This document shows positions 13,056 to 23,640 of a stretch of 64,000 bases of DNA, in pieces; positions within the stretch are counted from its first letter, which is position 1; every line of letters starts with the position of its first letter. The DNA comes from Capitulum mitella (lineage: Eukaryota > Arthropoda > Thecostraca > Pollicipedomorpha > Pollicipedidae), in NCBI GenBank assembly GCA_030062745.1, contig CP099839.1, forward strand, positions 9,236,118-9,300,117, written 5' to 3'. The notes beneath the pieces are model-generated. The model saw nothing but the letters and a program-made list of their open reading frames with translations. It was not told the DNA's origin and searched no databases. A program made the translations under genes and the position numbers.

Positions 13056-13802
13056 GTGCCAATGTGGAACAAGTGTTGTGCCGGAAGAAGGGAAGGAGAC
13101 GGAGGAACGGTATACCGTGCGGACAAAATAGCATTGCTTTTGGTACATGTTGGTGGAAGTTTTATGAGCCAATTGTTGTTAATGCACGCTCTACGCTGGA
13201 ATGAAATCCGTCTGTTTTTCTTGAGATGCCCTGTGGGTGGAATAGGTGGAAAACATATTCTTTACATTATAAGCAACTGTCAGCGATGCAAAACAGAACT
13301 GCCAAACAGAATTGAAAAGACATCCTTTGCAATATCAAATGAGACGTCGTACATTTTGCGTTTCTCTTGACGTGAGACCGAATGACGAGCGAGGCCTGCC
13401 GTCCCGAGCCCCGCAAGGCGTCTCACTCATTTGCATCAACAGCAAAGCTCATCACTGCTGTTTTCAAATGTTTCCTTTCAGCCAAACCTAATCGAATCAA
13501 CACTTGCTAAGACAAACAGACGGCAACTGACGGCAAGCAGACGGCAATTATCATTGGCAATCTTATCGACAAACAGACGGCAGTCATCAGTCAGTTTTTG
13601 ACTGACACGGCCCTACCAGCATAACTGTGATTCCGGTCGCCACCGTTACGGATGGCAGAAACTCTGAATGGATTACAGCTAAAATATCAAGTAAAATCGA
13701 TATTTTCTTTCCAGACTCGCCTGTGGCACCGGCGGAGGCACCCCTTTGACGAGAGAAATTTCCTCTGATCGGGGACCGGCCCCTGGCCTGGTAATGTCTC
13801 TC
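13056..13802. other. no gene recognised
   Basis: AT-rich sequence after the transposon. A short local repeat of GACGGCA words (13,520-13,580, AACAGACGGCA-type units) is the only structure seen. Confidence 0.5.
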
Positions 13803-14070
13803 ACTCTGACCTCAGAGCGTCGCTCTGATCGGAGACGGCCCCTCTGATTGGAGACGGCCCCTCTGATCGGAGACGGTCCCTCTGACCGGAGACGGCCCCT
13901 CTGATTGGAGACGGCCCCTCTGATCGGAGACGGCCCCTCTGATCGGAGACGGTCCCTCTGACCGGAGACGGCCCCCCTGATCGGAGACGGTCCCTCCGAC
14001 CGGAGACGGCCCCTCTGATTGGAGACGGCCCCTCTGATTGGAGACGGTCCCTCTGATCGGAGTCGGCCGC
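13803..14070. repeat. 19-bp minisatellite, about 14 units
   Basis: Head-to-tail units of the type CCCTCTGATCGGAGACGGC, with variants GACCGGAGAC and GATTGGAGAC. The unit contains an imperfect palindrome around GATC. Period 19 is not a multiple of 3, yet a minus-strand frame stays open across it, which is an effect of composition and not evidence for a gene. Confidence 0.9.
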
Positions 14071-15623
14071 TCCGTCCGGAGCCGGACCGCTGGTGCGGGC
14101 CGCCGGGGCCGGCCGTGCGTCAGGCCCGGCGGGCCGAGGAGCCGCCGCCGCCCGGCATCTCAGCCCTATCACGCCGAGGCCAACAATTGAGAGCAATCCC
14201 CTCTGATGACGGCACAATAGCGGCGGCGGCCGCCGCGGCGCGGCCCGGCTCCGCCAATAACGCCGGCTGTCCGCGCTGTTTTTGGCTGTCCGGCTGGGCG
14301 CTGACGGATGGGCGGCGGGCCACGCCCCCGGGGGCACCGCCCGCGGGGCCCGGCCGCTGACCTTGCCCCGCCCTGGCGACAGAGGCCGACCGGCGGCCCT
14401 CGGCCAGCGAGGGGCCGCCGCCAGAGGCGACGCCCCCCGCGGCGGGGCTGGCGCCAGCGTCAGTGAAACATAGAACTGCTGTCCCCGTCCCCTGTGACCG
14501 CCAGATGGCAGTGCTGGGGACCTTGAAGTCACAGCATGGGCCGGCTACGTCGTCTAAGACCACGCATTCGAACGTGTAGGAAACTACGATTTACTTGAAT
14601 AAAGTCTTCCACTGTTTTTCGATTCCACGGCTATGAGTTCCTAGGACATCATCTCGTGACAGATGGCAGATCGGGATATTCCAATTGTGTTGGCGCTTGT
14701 TGGGTTTCAGCCATTAGCATTTCTGAAAAACGCAGACGTAAAGTTTTGTGGCGATGGACTTCATGCGTACCTTTCGGCGATATAGTGCAAGTACGGCAAT
14801 TCGTAGCTTTGTTCATTTGGTCCGTGTGCCCAGCTTCTCAGAGTGCCAGAATGGTCCCAAGACCGAGCAATTTCCCGCTAGAAGATCTTTCGTTCCCGCA
14901 CAACTTTGTTGCACAAAAAAAACACCTTTTTAAACGAATATTTAGCCGAAGCATTTCCCACGACAAATGTAAGTTTTTTCTCTTGAGATATTTGCAGAAT
15001 GATTAGATAAAAATAGAAGACATTATAGAAGATTATAATACAATCATAAAACTTGATACCTACCACGTAACGCTGTCGGACGATGTGGGGTCTAGGCCAT
15101 GGCAGATTGATTCTCTTTACGTGGTGTATGGGTTTTGGATAAAGGCCATTTAATGCAACATTATAATTATGAAACATCTTGATGTATTCTGAAGCAGGAA
15201 AGCCGCAATGGTCGGATGCAGTTTCTTGTCTTAATCCTAATCATTTTATAAATCACTGTACTCATTACGCTTTTCTCGTTGAATACATCATCAGCTTACG
15301 ACCAGTGCAGGGGCAGCTGATGCGGTTGGCAAGCGATGGAAGAGACCTACCGAAGTTACACGATATTTTGTTGCTTCTTGCAGCGCAGAATGAAACTAGA
15401 CATGAAACATCTTTACTTTTCTCACAGAATGTACACTCCGTGGCTGGTATGGGAAACACTGCAGTCAATAAGCTTAGGAACTGATCCAGAGGGGAGGTAT
15501 CAAGACCATGGGCCATGGCCTCTTTTCTTTGAAAACCCCGAAGCAATCTGCCTTTTGGCTTCGCTTTAAGGGCAAAAATTGCGGGTATTCTGTGTCTCAA
15601 ATCAAAATTTGTTTGTAGATTAT
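14071..15623. other. GC-rich then AT-rich spacer, no gene recognised
   Basis: The first 450 bases are GC-rich and CpG-rich, with alanine/arginine frames typical of such DNA. From about 14,580 the composition becomes AT-rich with short frames. No exon with paired splice signals was found. Confidence 0.45.
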
Positions 15624-15789
15624 CAGAGGCGCAGCCAGGGGGAGGGGGCGGGGGCCCGGGCCCCCTTAGGCCTGCAGTTTTTGCGAAAACCATTGCACAT
15701 CGTCTTCCCGGCAGGTGGTTTTCGTATGATTTCAGTTCACCATGAGCTCCGGCTCCCCCCCCCCCAAGAAAATCCTGGCTGCGCCCCTG
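15624..15789 (+). mobile_element. MITE family Z, copy 1 (hAT-like), 166 bp
   Basis: Begins CAGAGGCGCAGCCAGG and ends CTGGCTGCGCCCCTG, good inverted ends. It is flanked by an 8-bp target duplication, TAGATTAT on the left and TAGGTTAT on the right. An 8-bp duplication and CAG...CTG ends are typical of hAT elements. The interior phrase GCACATCGTCTTCCC and a poly-C run are shared with copies at 35.45 and 36.2 kb. It has no coding capacity. Confidence 0.8.
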
Positions 15790-16620
15790 TAGGTTATCAT
15801 GTTAATTAAAAAACGGCGAAATGAAGTGGCCGGCGTTCGAGAAAATCCATCATTTGGGAGTAGATTATATCATACGGATGGAGATCTGGCCCTCACTTTG
15901 GACAGACTCTGGATCCATCGGTGAATTTATTTCGATATTTTTGGAAGACGCGAAAATGTCTTAGGAAGCAGTTGGCAGAAGCGGAAGAGAAATATATAAA
16001 GAGAGAGGAGGGGGAGGAATACGGCCGAATTGATTACGAGGAAACTTAAAGTTTTTCCAACAAACATGAAATTAACTGTCGGTGATGAGTCATCTCCAGA
16101 GTGATTTGTTATTGGCACGCACCGATTCATATCAATGACAGGCAAACAGTGACGAGTGAGGCTTTCATCAGTTTCAGTGCCATCCCGTGGCACTGCCAGG
16201 GGGCTATGTCTAGCTGCACCCTCGCAGCGACATCGACAGACAGGCGGAGTCTTCTCTCACTCTTGGTGAACGGCTCGCTGCGCATCAGACGGAAAATGGC
16301 GCCCGTCGTGACGAGACACTCGGCAGATGCCGCCGAAATCACGCCCCATTTCTCAGCGTGATCTGCGCACCGCGACAGGGCTGGATACTTATCTCTTTAA
16401 CCACTTGGTTTGCAGTGCAATGCCGTGACGTCTAGCACGGGATACGGGTTGAAGCCTCTTGCGAAAGGCTCGACTTTTGCTGACGTGTCGAAATGAAAGA
16501 GGCGGGATCAGTTTCAACACGACGTGCCGTCGCTGACCTTTTCTGGTTATCGTTTTTATTGCTGGGTCATTTCGGGACTGCTTCAGCCTCTGCGGCTGCG
16601 TAGCGTAGCAGCCTCTCACT
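15790..16620. other. no gene recognised
   Basis: Short frames only; a purine-rich stretch near 15,990-16,015. Nothing with family similarity was recognised. Confidence 0.45.
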
Positions 16621-17053
16621 CAGTGGCGGCGCCAAGAGCTGGGGGGGGGGGGGGAGTTTAGGGGGAAAAGTTTTACCTCCGGAAATATTTGGCATTGCTG
16701 CAACGGCGATGTATGTAAAGGAAGGACCCGAAAATGCCGTTTGTCCCGGCTGTCCTGGACCGGAACGTAGCCAGGGCTTTCCTCGGGGGGGGGGTCAAAT
16801 GTCAAATTTCGTCATATGCCATTGGCATATGACAAAATGTATAGGAAAAACGCAATTTTATGTAATTCACTTGATATTTAACGCACAGGAAAATATATAC
16901 TGTTTGCTTTTGCAACATACATATGGTCACTGTTCCGTATTCGCGCAAAATCGCCATATATCTAGAGTAGGCTGCTCGGCTCGGGGGGGGGGGCTTGGCC
17001 CCCATGCCTCCCTTGGCTTCGTCCCTGGTCCTGAATACGTGGCGCCGTCAATG
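16621..17053 (+). mobile_element. element X (hAT-like MITE), interrupted by a second MITE
   Basis: Left end CAGTGGCGGCGCCA and right end TGGCGCCGTCAATG form inverted repeats matching at most positions. Flanks CTCTCACT and CTCTCAAG look like a worn 8-bp target duplication. The interior carries another MITE at 16,760-17,027. Related copies lie at 2.73-3.07 kb and, in part, 36.75-36.96 kb. Confidence 0.65.
16760..17027 (+). mobile_element. MITE family Y, copy 1, nested in element X
   Basis: Starts CCGGAACGTAGCCAGG and ends GGCTTCGTCCCTG. It is about 75-80 percent alike by eye to the copy at 18,996-19,262, including the phrase TTTGCTTTTGCAACATA. It is flanked by GTCCTGGA and GTCCTGAA, an 8-bp target duplication with one difference, and removing it restores element X (compare 3,040-3,060). 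A perfect 10-bp hairpin, GTCATATGCC paired with GGCATATGAC, lies at 16,812-16,834. Confidence 0.8.
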
Positions 17054-18010
17054 CTCTCAAGTGCTATTGCTCTGTGATCGCAGTGTACGGCAGGTGGCGA
17101 GGAGTGAACTCGGAGCCTTTCGATCAAGAGACAACATTGCGGCAGAACAGCTTTTTTTTTATTCCGTCGAGGCGCTTGCTTTGGCGAGCGCCTGCTAGAG
17201 TATCCCTTTCACAAAGGTGAATTGGCAAATGCGACCTGGCCAAATGCGGTCCGCTATAGCCTCTGCAATTTTGCAGGAAAAGTGGGTCGGGGTTAATGTA
17301 GTACTGAATGTCCGTAAATTCGTCCAAACATCTATCAGCCATTTTTACAAGTGAATGTACAATGAATACCTTACAGCTCTTTAGAAACTTTGTGGCTTTT
17401 CATTACTATGGTGTTTTGGAAAATTCGTATTGGTCTCATTTTCCCTCATGAACTTTTCAAATTCTGAAGCTCGTCTGGGTTTTGTCTATATTTTCAGATG
17501 GTTGATGTGCAATTATGGCGCACGCAAGAAAAAACTTATTGCTGACTGGTTGCGTTTAAAAATTGGTGCGTCCTCCTTGTCAGCTCAGTGAACACGGCAA
17601 GATTGGATATCAACAGATGTCAAGCAGTATCACTCTCAATATCCAATGTAGCTTACCATGACTACACATGAAAGCATAACCTTGAATGAAAAATTAGTTA
17701 ATGCAGCGGCACAACGATCATTCCACTGAGCGTTGCTCATCAGACTGTCTAAAAGACACGTCCGACGACAAGTGAACAAACCCTGCGCTTCCAGTCCCGC
17801 AGCTGGTCGGTGCAGACGAGACCAGACGGAAAGCGCCGCCTCAGTCGCCCTGAACTGTACGCAGATCGCTCCCGGCGGTCCCGTGCGGCCACCCGGTCCG
17901 GCGAACCGATATTGGTGGGTCACCTTCGCCGCCAGCTCTCTGCACTCCAGCTCAGACTCCTCCAGGGTCTCCGCCAGCGGACGGCCCCTGATCTCGGGCA
18001 GCGTGACCCC
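17054..18010. other. sequence downstream of gene B stop codon
   Basis: Contains the probable 3' untranslated region of gene B. After the stop at 18,011 the same minus-strand frame is open again to 17,636 (about 125 codons), starting with the second LPET motif copy described below. An AATAAA on the minus strand lies at about 17,157, far downstream; I do not assign it as the polyadenylation signal. Confidence 0.4.
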
Positions 18011-18070
18011 TCAGTCCTGCTCGGCGTCCTCCAGGGTCTCCGGCAGCGGACGGTCCCTGGTCTCCGGCAG
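17951..18070 (-). repeat. 69-bp in-frame duplication of the SLC22 C-terminal motif
   Basis: Copy 1 (18,020-18,070) encodes LPETRDRPLPETLEDAE; copy 2 (17,951-18,001) encodes LPEIRGRPLAETLEESE. They start 69 bases apart, so they are in the same frame, and a TGA separates them. Copy 2 is followed by ECRELAAK and a long open frame. Confidence 0.85.
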
Positions 18071-18140
18071 CGTGGCGACGCTCAGGGCGCCCAGGCCTCC
18101 CAGCACTCCAAATACGACGAACGGGTACGACGGGTGCAGC
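18011..18140 (-). CDS. gene B exon 9 (last), stop at 18011-18013
   Basis: Acceptor GGCCAG chosen because it alone fits phase 2. Encodes LHPSYPFVVFGVLGGLGAL (helix 12) and LPETRDRPLPETLEDAEQD followed by TGA. The family normally ends about 20-30 residues after the LPET motif, so this is slightly short; see the duplicated copy after the stop. Confidence 0.78.
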
Positions 18141-21100
18141 CTGGCCTGAGGACAGGAACGGCCATCATCAGGCGGATAAACCTGGTCTGAGGCCGCAATA
18201 CGAGAGCATCAGACGAACAGCTCAGGCTCAGGCTGCCAGGGTGCAATGCAGCTTCCTCCGCCAGTTTCTCATCCCCCTGCCCCCAAAAAATATTCCCTTA
18301 AAACCGACAGCGACAGTAACTTATCACAATCGATCAATTTCTGGCGGCAGTTCATCCACTATCTCCTGACAACAATGTTTTCACCCTCTCTGGTGACGGT
18401 ATACCCGCCGGTCCCCGCCGTCAGAGTACCCACCAGCTGCATGATGTAGGGCGAGAGGGTGCAGGCCTTTGCCGCCAGTGTACCCACCAGTTGCAGGATG
18501 TAGGGCGTAAGGGCGCCGGCGCCAATGCCAACCAGAGAAGAGAAGCCGGTGGCGACGGAGCGCACGCAGGTGGGGTACAATTCGGCTGACTGCAGGTACA
18601 GCACCACGAACGTCAGGCTCGTGCAGAACTTGCCGAGCATCAGTAGCGACGTCACCGCGTGGCCGGAGCCGGGCACTGCGGGGAACAGACAGACAAGCAG
18701 TTCACACCAGACCGCCCACGGCTGTGTCAGGTCACGGCCAGACCGGTCACAGAGAGACAGGTCAGATGACGCCACTAAGAGCAGGAAACGTCGTACGTAC
18801 TGGGCCAGGTCAAATGGTACCGGAAATTCAGCTGAGGTGACAGGCCTTATGCGGATTCGCTCAGTGCAACCGGGCTCGAGCGCTTTGAACTTGCACGGAT
18901 GGACGTTGGCGCAATCAATAATTATCTCATTTCTACCTAATGTTGGAGTTTTGAGGACACTTTGTGCCACAGGTATTTTTGAGCATTAACGGAAGCAGGC
19001 ACGTAGCCAGGACTGCCCTCGAGGGGGGGAATGTCAAAATTGGTCAAACACATCTGGCATGTGACGAAATCTGTACGAAAAAGCAGCAATTTTATGCAAC
19101 TGACCTCAAATTTAACCCAGAGGAATACATATCATGTTTGCTTTTGCAACATATATATGATCACTATTCCATATTCGTGAAAAATCGCTATATATCTAGT
19201 GAAGACCTTGGCTTGGCCATGGCCCCCATACCCCCCCCCCCCACCCGTTGGCTCCGTCCCTGAACGGAGGCCCGGATGAGCACGACATTTTACATCAACA
19301 AAATGAAACTACACACAAACAAGTGCACCAATGAGATTTCTAGCCGTTCACGACACGTAATGGAAGTCATGCAGTCATCTTACCGAACTGGAGGGGGATC
19401 ACGCCCAGCAGAGAGGCGCCTGAGAGGCAGAAGAAGAAGAGCTGCGTCGGCCGCCGGCCGAACCGGCTGCAGACCCACAGAGCCAGCGCGTTGGAGGGCA
19501 GCTCCACCACCGACAGCAGAAAAAAGTTCAAAAACAGGTTGCCACTCATGTCGGAGAAGTTCAACATCAGGCCGTAGTACATGATGACATTGCTAATCCT
19601 GAAAAAGCAAGTAGACGCATCCATTAAATGGCGTTTGTAGTTGTGTCTCGCCCAGCTGCTTCAGCTGCTTCAGGTGCATTAACGGTGTTCGACAGCGCCC
19701 TCTACGTACAGACCGTGGTGCCGCCTACAGGGCAACAGCGTTAGCAGACCAAAAAACCCACCACGCTCTCTACTATAAACCGGAAATCTTACGCCAAAAT
19801 CTGCCAAAGTTGGTTATCAACCTCCTAAAAGGATGCAATCCCCATATCAATGGCTATCAGCACGTTTGCTTGCAGCACCAGGGATGAGTTCAAGTCGTTT
19901 CAAACATTAATGAGAGTAACAGTGGGTCTGTGGAAGTTGGACATCTCACCTGTCAGTCCAACATTAAGAACACACAAAAATGGTACGATTCAGCCCAGAA
20001 CAAACGTCAGATGTGTTATTCAACTGTCAGCGTGAAATGGCGGAACGTCTGTTTTGAATGAAACGAACGAAGATATAGCCTCTACAAAGGTTGTTAGTTT
20101 CGTCTGAAAGACAACCACCCGACATAGGGCTGACAAACGACAATAGGTATAGCAACACCACTTCCTGCGTCAGCTGCCAGGCGGCTGGCCTGGCCGGTCG
20201 GCCCCAGCACGCACCAGCAGGCGGTGAGCGCAGCCGCCTTGCGGCGCAGCAGTCGGCCGGCGAAGACGTCCAGCAGGCCGCCGCCGGCCGCCGCCGCCGC
20301 CTCCGCTGGCTTGGTGTCGCCCATCCCGGCAGACAGCATCTGTTCGACGACGTCCAGCCGCGCTCCGTTGACGGAGGCCACCCGGCGCAGCACGGCCGCG
20401 GCCTCGGTCCAGCCGGCCTCGGCTGAGCAGCCAGCGCGGCGACTCGTCCACGAACCTGGAGAGAAGGAGGTGCCCATCTCGTATCCCGGCCAGTGCGGCG
20501 ACCCATCCACAAACCTGGGAAAGCAGTGACAGTCGTCTCGCACCCTAACAGGCCATCAGCAAACATGCGGAGGCGGTGACAGTCACCTCATATCCCACAT
20601 CCACCCGCTCGGTGGAGCAGTTAGCTTGTTTCAAACATCACGTACAACTGAAACAGTAAAATTTTAGGTGCCCACACCATCGTTAATGTCACCTAATTTT
20701 ACGGACGAAACTGACAACGCCATCCTCATGCATACTGACCGGACCAATGAACTGTGCTGTAATGTTAAACTGTTTTCGCCAAAAAGTCTGGCAGGCTGAC
20801 ACTAAACTACGGTGTCCGACAACTCTGAACCAGCCTTGGTGTTAACATATGGAGGGTTAAGTCCACTCCCGGAATCACGGCACCAAACTTCTGGCGAACG
20901 AACAAGAACACGGCTCACAAACTGCCGAAAGTTTCTTCATTGTCCATAGACTTCCAATTTGGGAAGACCTAGTTGTCATTTGTCTTGTTATGTGTTCAGC
21001 CTAGGGCCGAGATACCTTATAACTTCCACACGACTACTTAAGATTATTTTTCACTCGATTCGACCCTGTGTGTTTGTTAGGGTAATTTTCTTTTAGTTTG

Positions 21101-23586
21101 ATCCGGGTGGTTTCATACAACAATGTCAGGGATCGGAGGCCGTCCCAAGAAGAGTTTGTTGCTTGGACTCCGACCCTGACACCCGATGGCACAATGCCAG
21201 GTAACGTCTGACTTCGTGGCGAAAATTTAACAGGCCAGCAAGATTGCGACACGACCATAAGGCAATCAGGTTGACCAACTGGCCAATCAGCTTCAGTTAA
21301 TTGGCCAATTGCCGGCTGACCCGCGCACCAAATGTCGAGCGCTCGAGAGCAACTCGAGCCCGCCTTACTAGAATGGGAGGATTAGCAACAGAACTACCAA
21401 TCACGGTCTGGGATCCAGACTCCGTGTTAAGCAGAGGCTGCTGCACGGGCTTTGTAACCCACACCCGAGCTTGAGATTCCAGTTGATGGTTGACTTTGAC
21501 TTTGACTTTGCTGGGACTTGTGACGGAAGGTTAACGTACTGTCAAAGATACGACGCGACCGTGTGGTATTCAGTACGACCGTTTATTGGCCCCTTGCAAG
21601 CTGGCCCATGGGTCACATAGCGAACGCCAGAGCGACTCGAACTTGCCAAAATGGGGAGGTCAGTGCTATTCCATTTCAGTTCCCGGACACGACTAACAAT
21701 ATACCGATCGCGGTGTTGTGTGGCGCGGCCTCAGGAAGCTCAGTGCCCTATTCCGGCTTCGCATCTGTTCCCCTTTCAAGCGTCAGTTAAACCTGTCTTT
21801 GCCATTCTGGGTGTCATGTCTACCGCAGTACTACTGAACCGGAAACCGTGAAGGGCAATCTGCTCTCACCAAAACAAATGTGAAGGCTGCACGCAAGGAC
21901 GACATGTTTGCAGGACAAATGCAAGGACGACAAGTCTGCAGCAGGTGGTCAGGATCGGACGGGAGCGTACCGCAATAAGTGATCACTTTCCGCAGGCGAC
22001 CGCTGAGCCCAGCATATCCCACAGCCAGGCAGGCAAGCGGTCCCGTCCGTTCTCCCGCTGAACACCCCGCCGGTGAGGCGAGAGCCAGCCGGTCCGCCCG
22101 TAACTGACCACAAATAGGGCAGCAGCAGCAGGCAGGGCAGAGCCGTGGCCAAACCGAGGTGCACCCAGTGGTTGAGCAGGTACGCCACCAGCGGCAGGAG
22201 GCACATGCCGAGCGTGAAGGCCATCGACACCACCACGGCGTAGAACGTGCGCTGTGACACGCCGGTGAACTCCATGCCTGGGGAGAGCGAGTGAAGTCAG
22301 TTTACATCAGGGCGCCCCGGGTAGTGGGGTGATGTGGGCCGTGTTCTGACGGTGACGGGGATATGATGGGGCGATTGGTGATGACAGGGAAAGGAGGTGG
22401 TTAACACGGTGCCTGAGGGGCAAGAGGCGGCCAGCGGGCACAAGTACCACTAGAGTGGTGACAGAGTGGTGTGGATCCTACACGGACCGTGACAGGAGGG
22501 ATGAAAAACATTACCGTCAGCTGCCGTGATACGCAACGAGACAGTAAAAATGCAGTCTGATTTGGGACCCTTTTGGCTGGCATTTAATGACCAATACGAC
22601 AGTATGCCAAGCCATCATAGTCTCTTCTAACGCTCCCATTGTAACGCAGCGAACGATCTCTTGCTACCCTTTCTCCGGTAACTCCTTCGGTGCGGTGAAC
22701 TGCTTACCCAGTGTAAAGATCAGCTGGTACATGACCGGGTAGCAGAGGGCGGCCAGAAACCGCATCGCCGTGAAGACGACCGGGTCGACGACCATTACAG
22801 CGATCACGCTGAACACCGGCAAAGCGGCCACCAGCAGAAAGAAGACCAGACGACGACCCACCCTGGCGGACAAAGTGCTTACGTCACCAAATCATCGGCT
22901 GTTCCGCAGTTCACTGTTGTAAAATGAAAACCTACGTCTGTTTCCTCGGCTTACGTACAGAAGACAAAAAATGAGCGTGGTAGCGGTAAAACGTGCATAG
23001 CTTTGGCGTTTTTATGTGCCCAACGGACCTGAGTCAGCAAGAATGCTGGAGATCTGAAGGTGGGGGTCCTGACCTTGGCGGCAGCACATCGTTTGTGTGG
23101 GTTCACTGAAACGTGGAAAGGCTAAGACTTGTGTGCAAAACCAAACTAAGTTACCGGCTAACTCGGGTAAATTCTAAAGCCTTACCTTATGTCCTCCCTG
23201 TTATTCTGTTCATTCAAAAACGTAGACATGTAACTCCAACTTCATCTGTTCGGAGCTTTATCACATAAACTATGCACCAAAATTCGTTGTAGAATTCGCT
23301 AGCTGAACTGAACATGCCGTATGTTCAATTCAGTGGCCCACCCACAATCCGACAAGCAGCAGTGGCTGTGAACTGTGAAGCGCAATAACATAACTGAGGC
23401 TACACATGACGATAAAAAAGAGCAAAAAAAGTGCAAAAGTCAACCGAAACGTAAAAAACACCAATCGGTGGAGTCTGAACAATCCAGCATGTATATTATA
23501 TTATATTATACAGTATTTTTTCATGGTATCCTATACTGCATTATACTATATTATTATCATTGTATTACATTAAATTATTATTATTA

Positions 23587-23640
<54 letters not shown>

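Noticed and set aside
13801-14532. 243-codon minus-strand open frame
   Set aside because: Half of it is the translation of the 19-bp minisatellite and the rest is alanine/arginine-rich CpG DNA.
17150-17165. AATAAA on the minus strand as the gene B polyadenylation signal
   Set aside because: It is about 850 bases past the stop and sits in a poly-T run (plus strand), so it may be chance.
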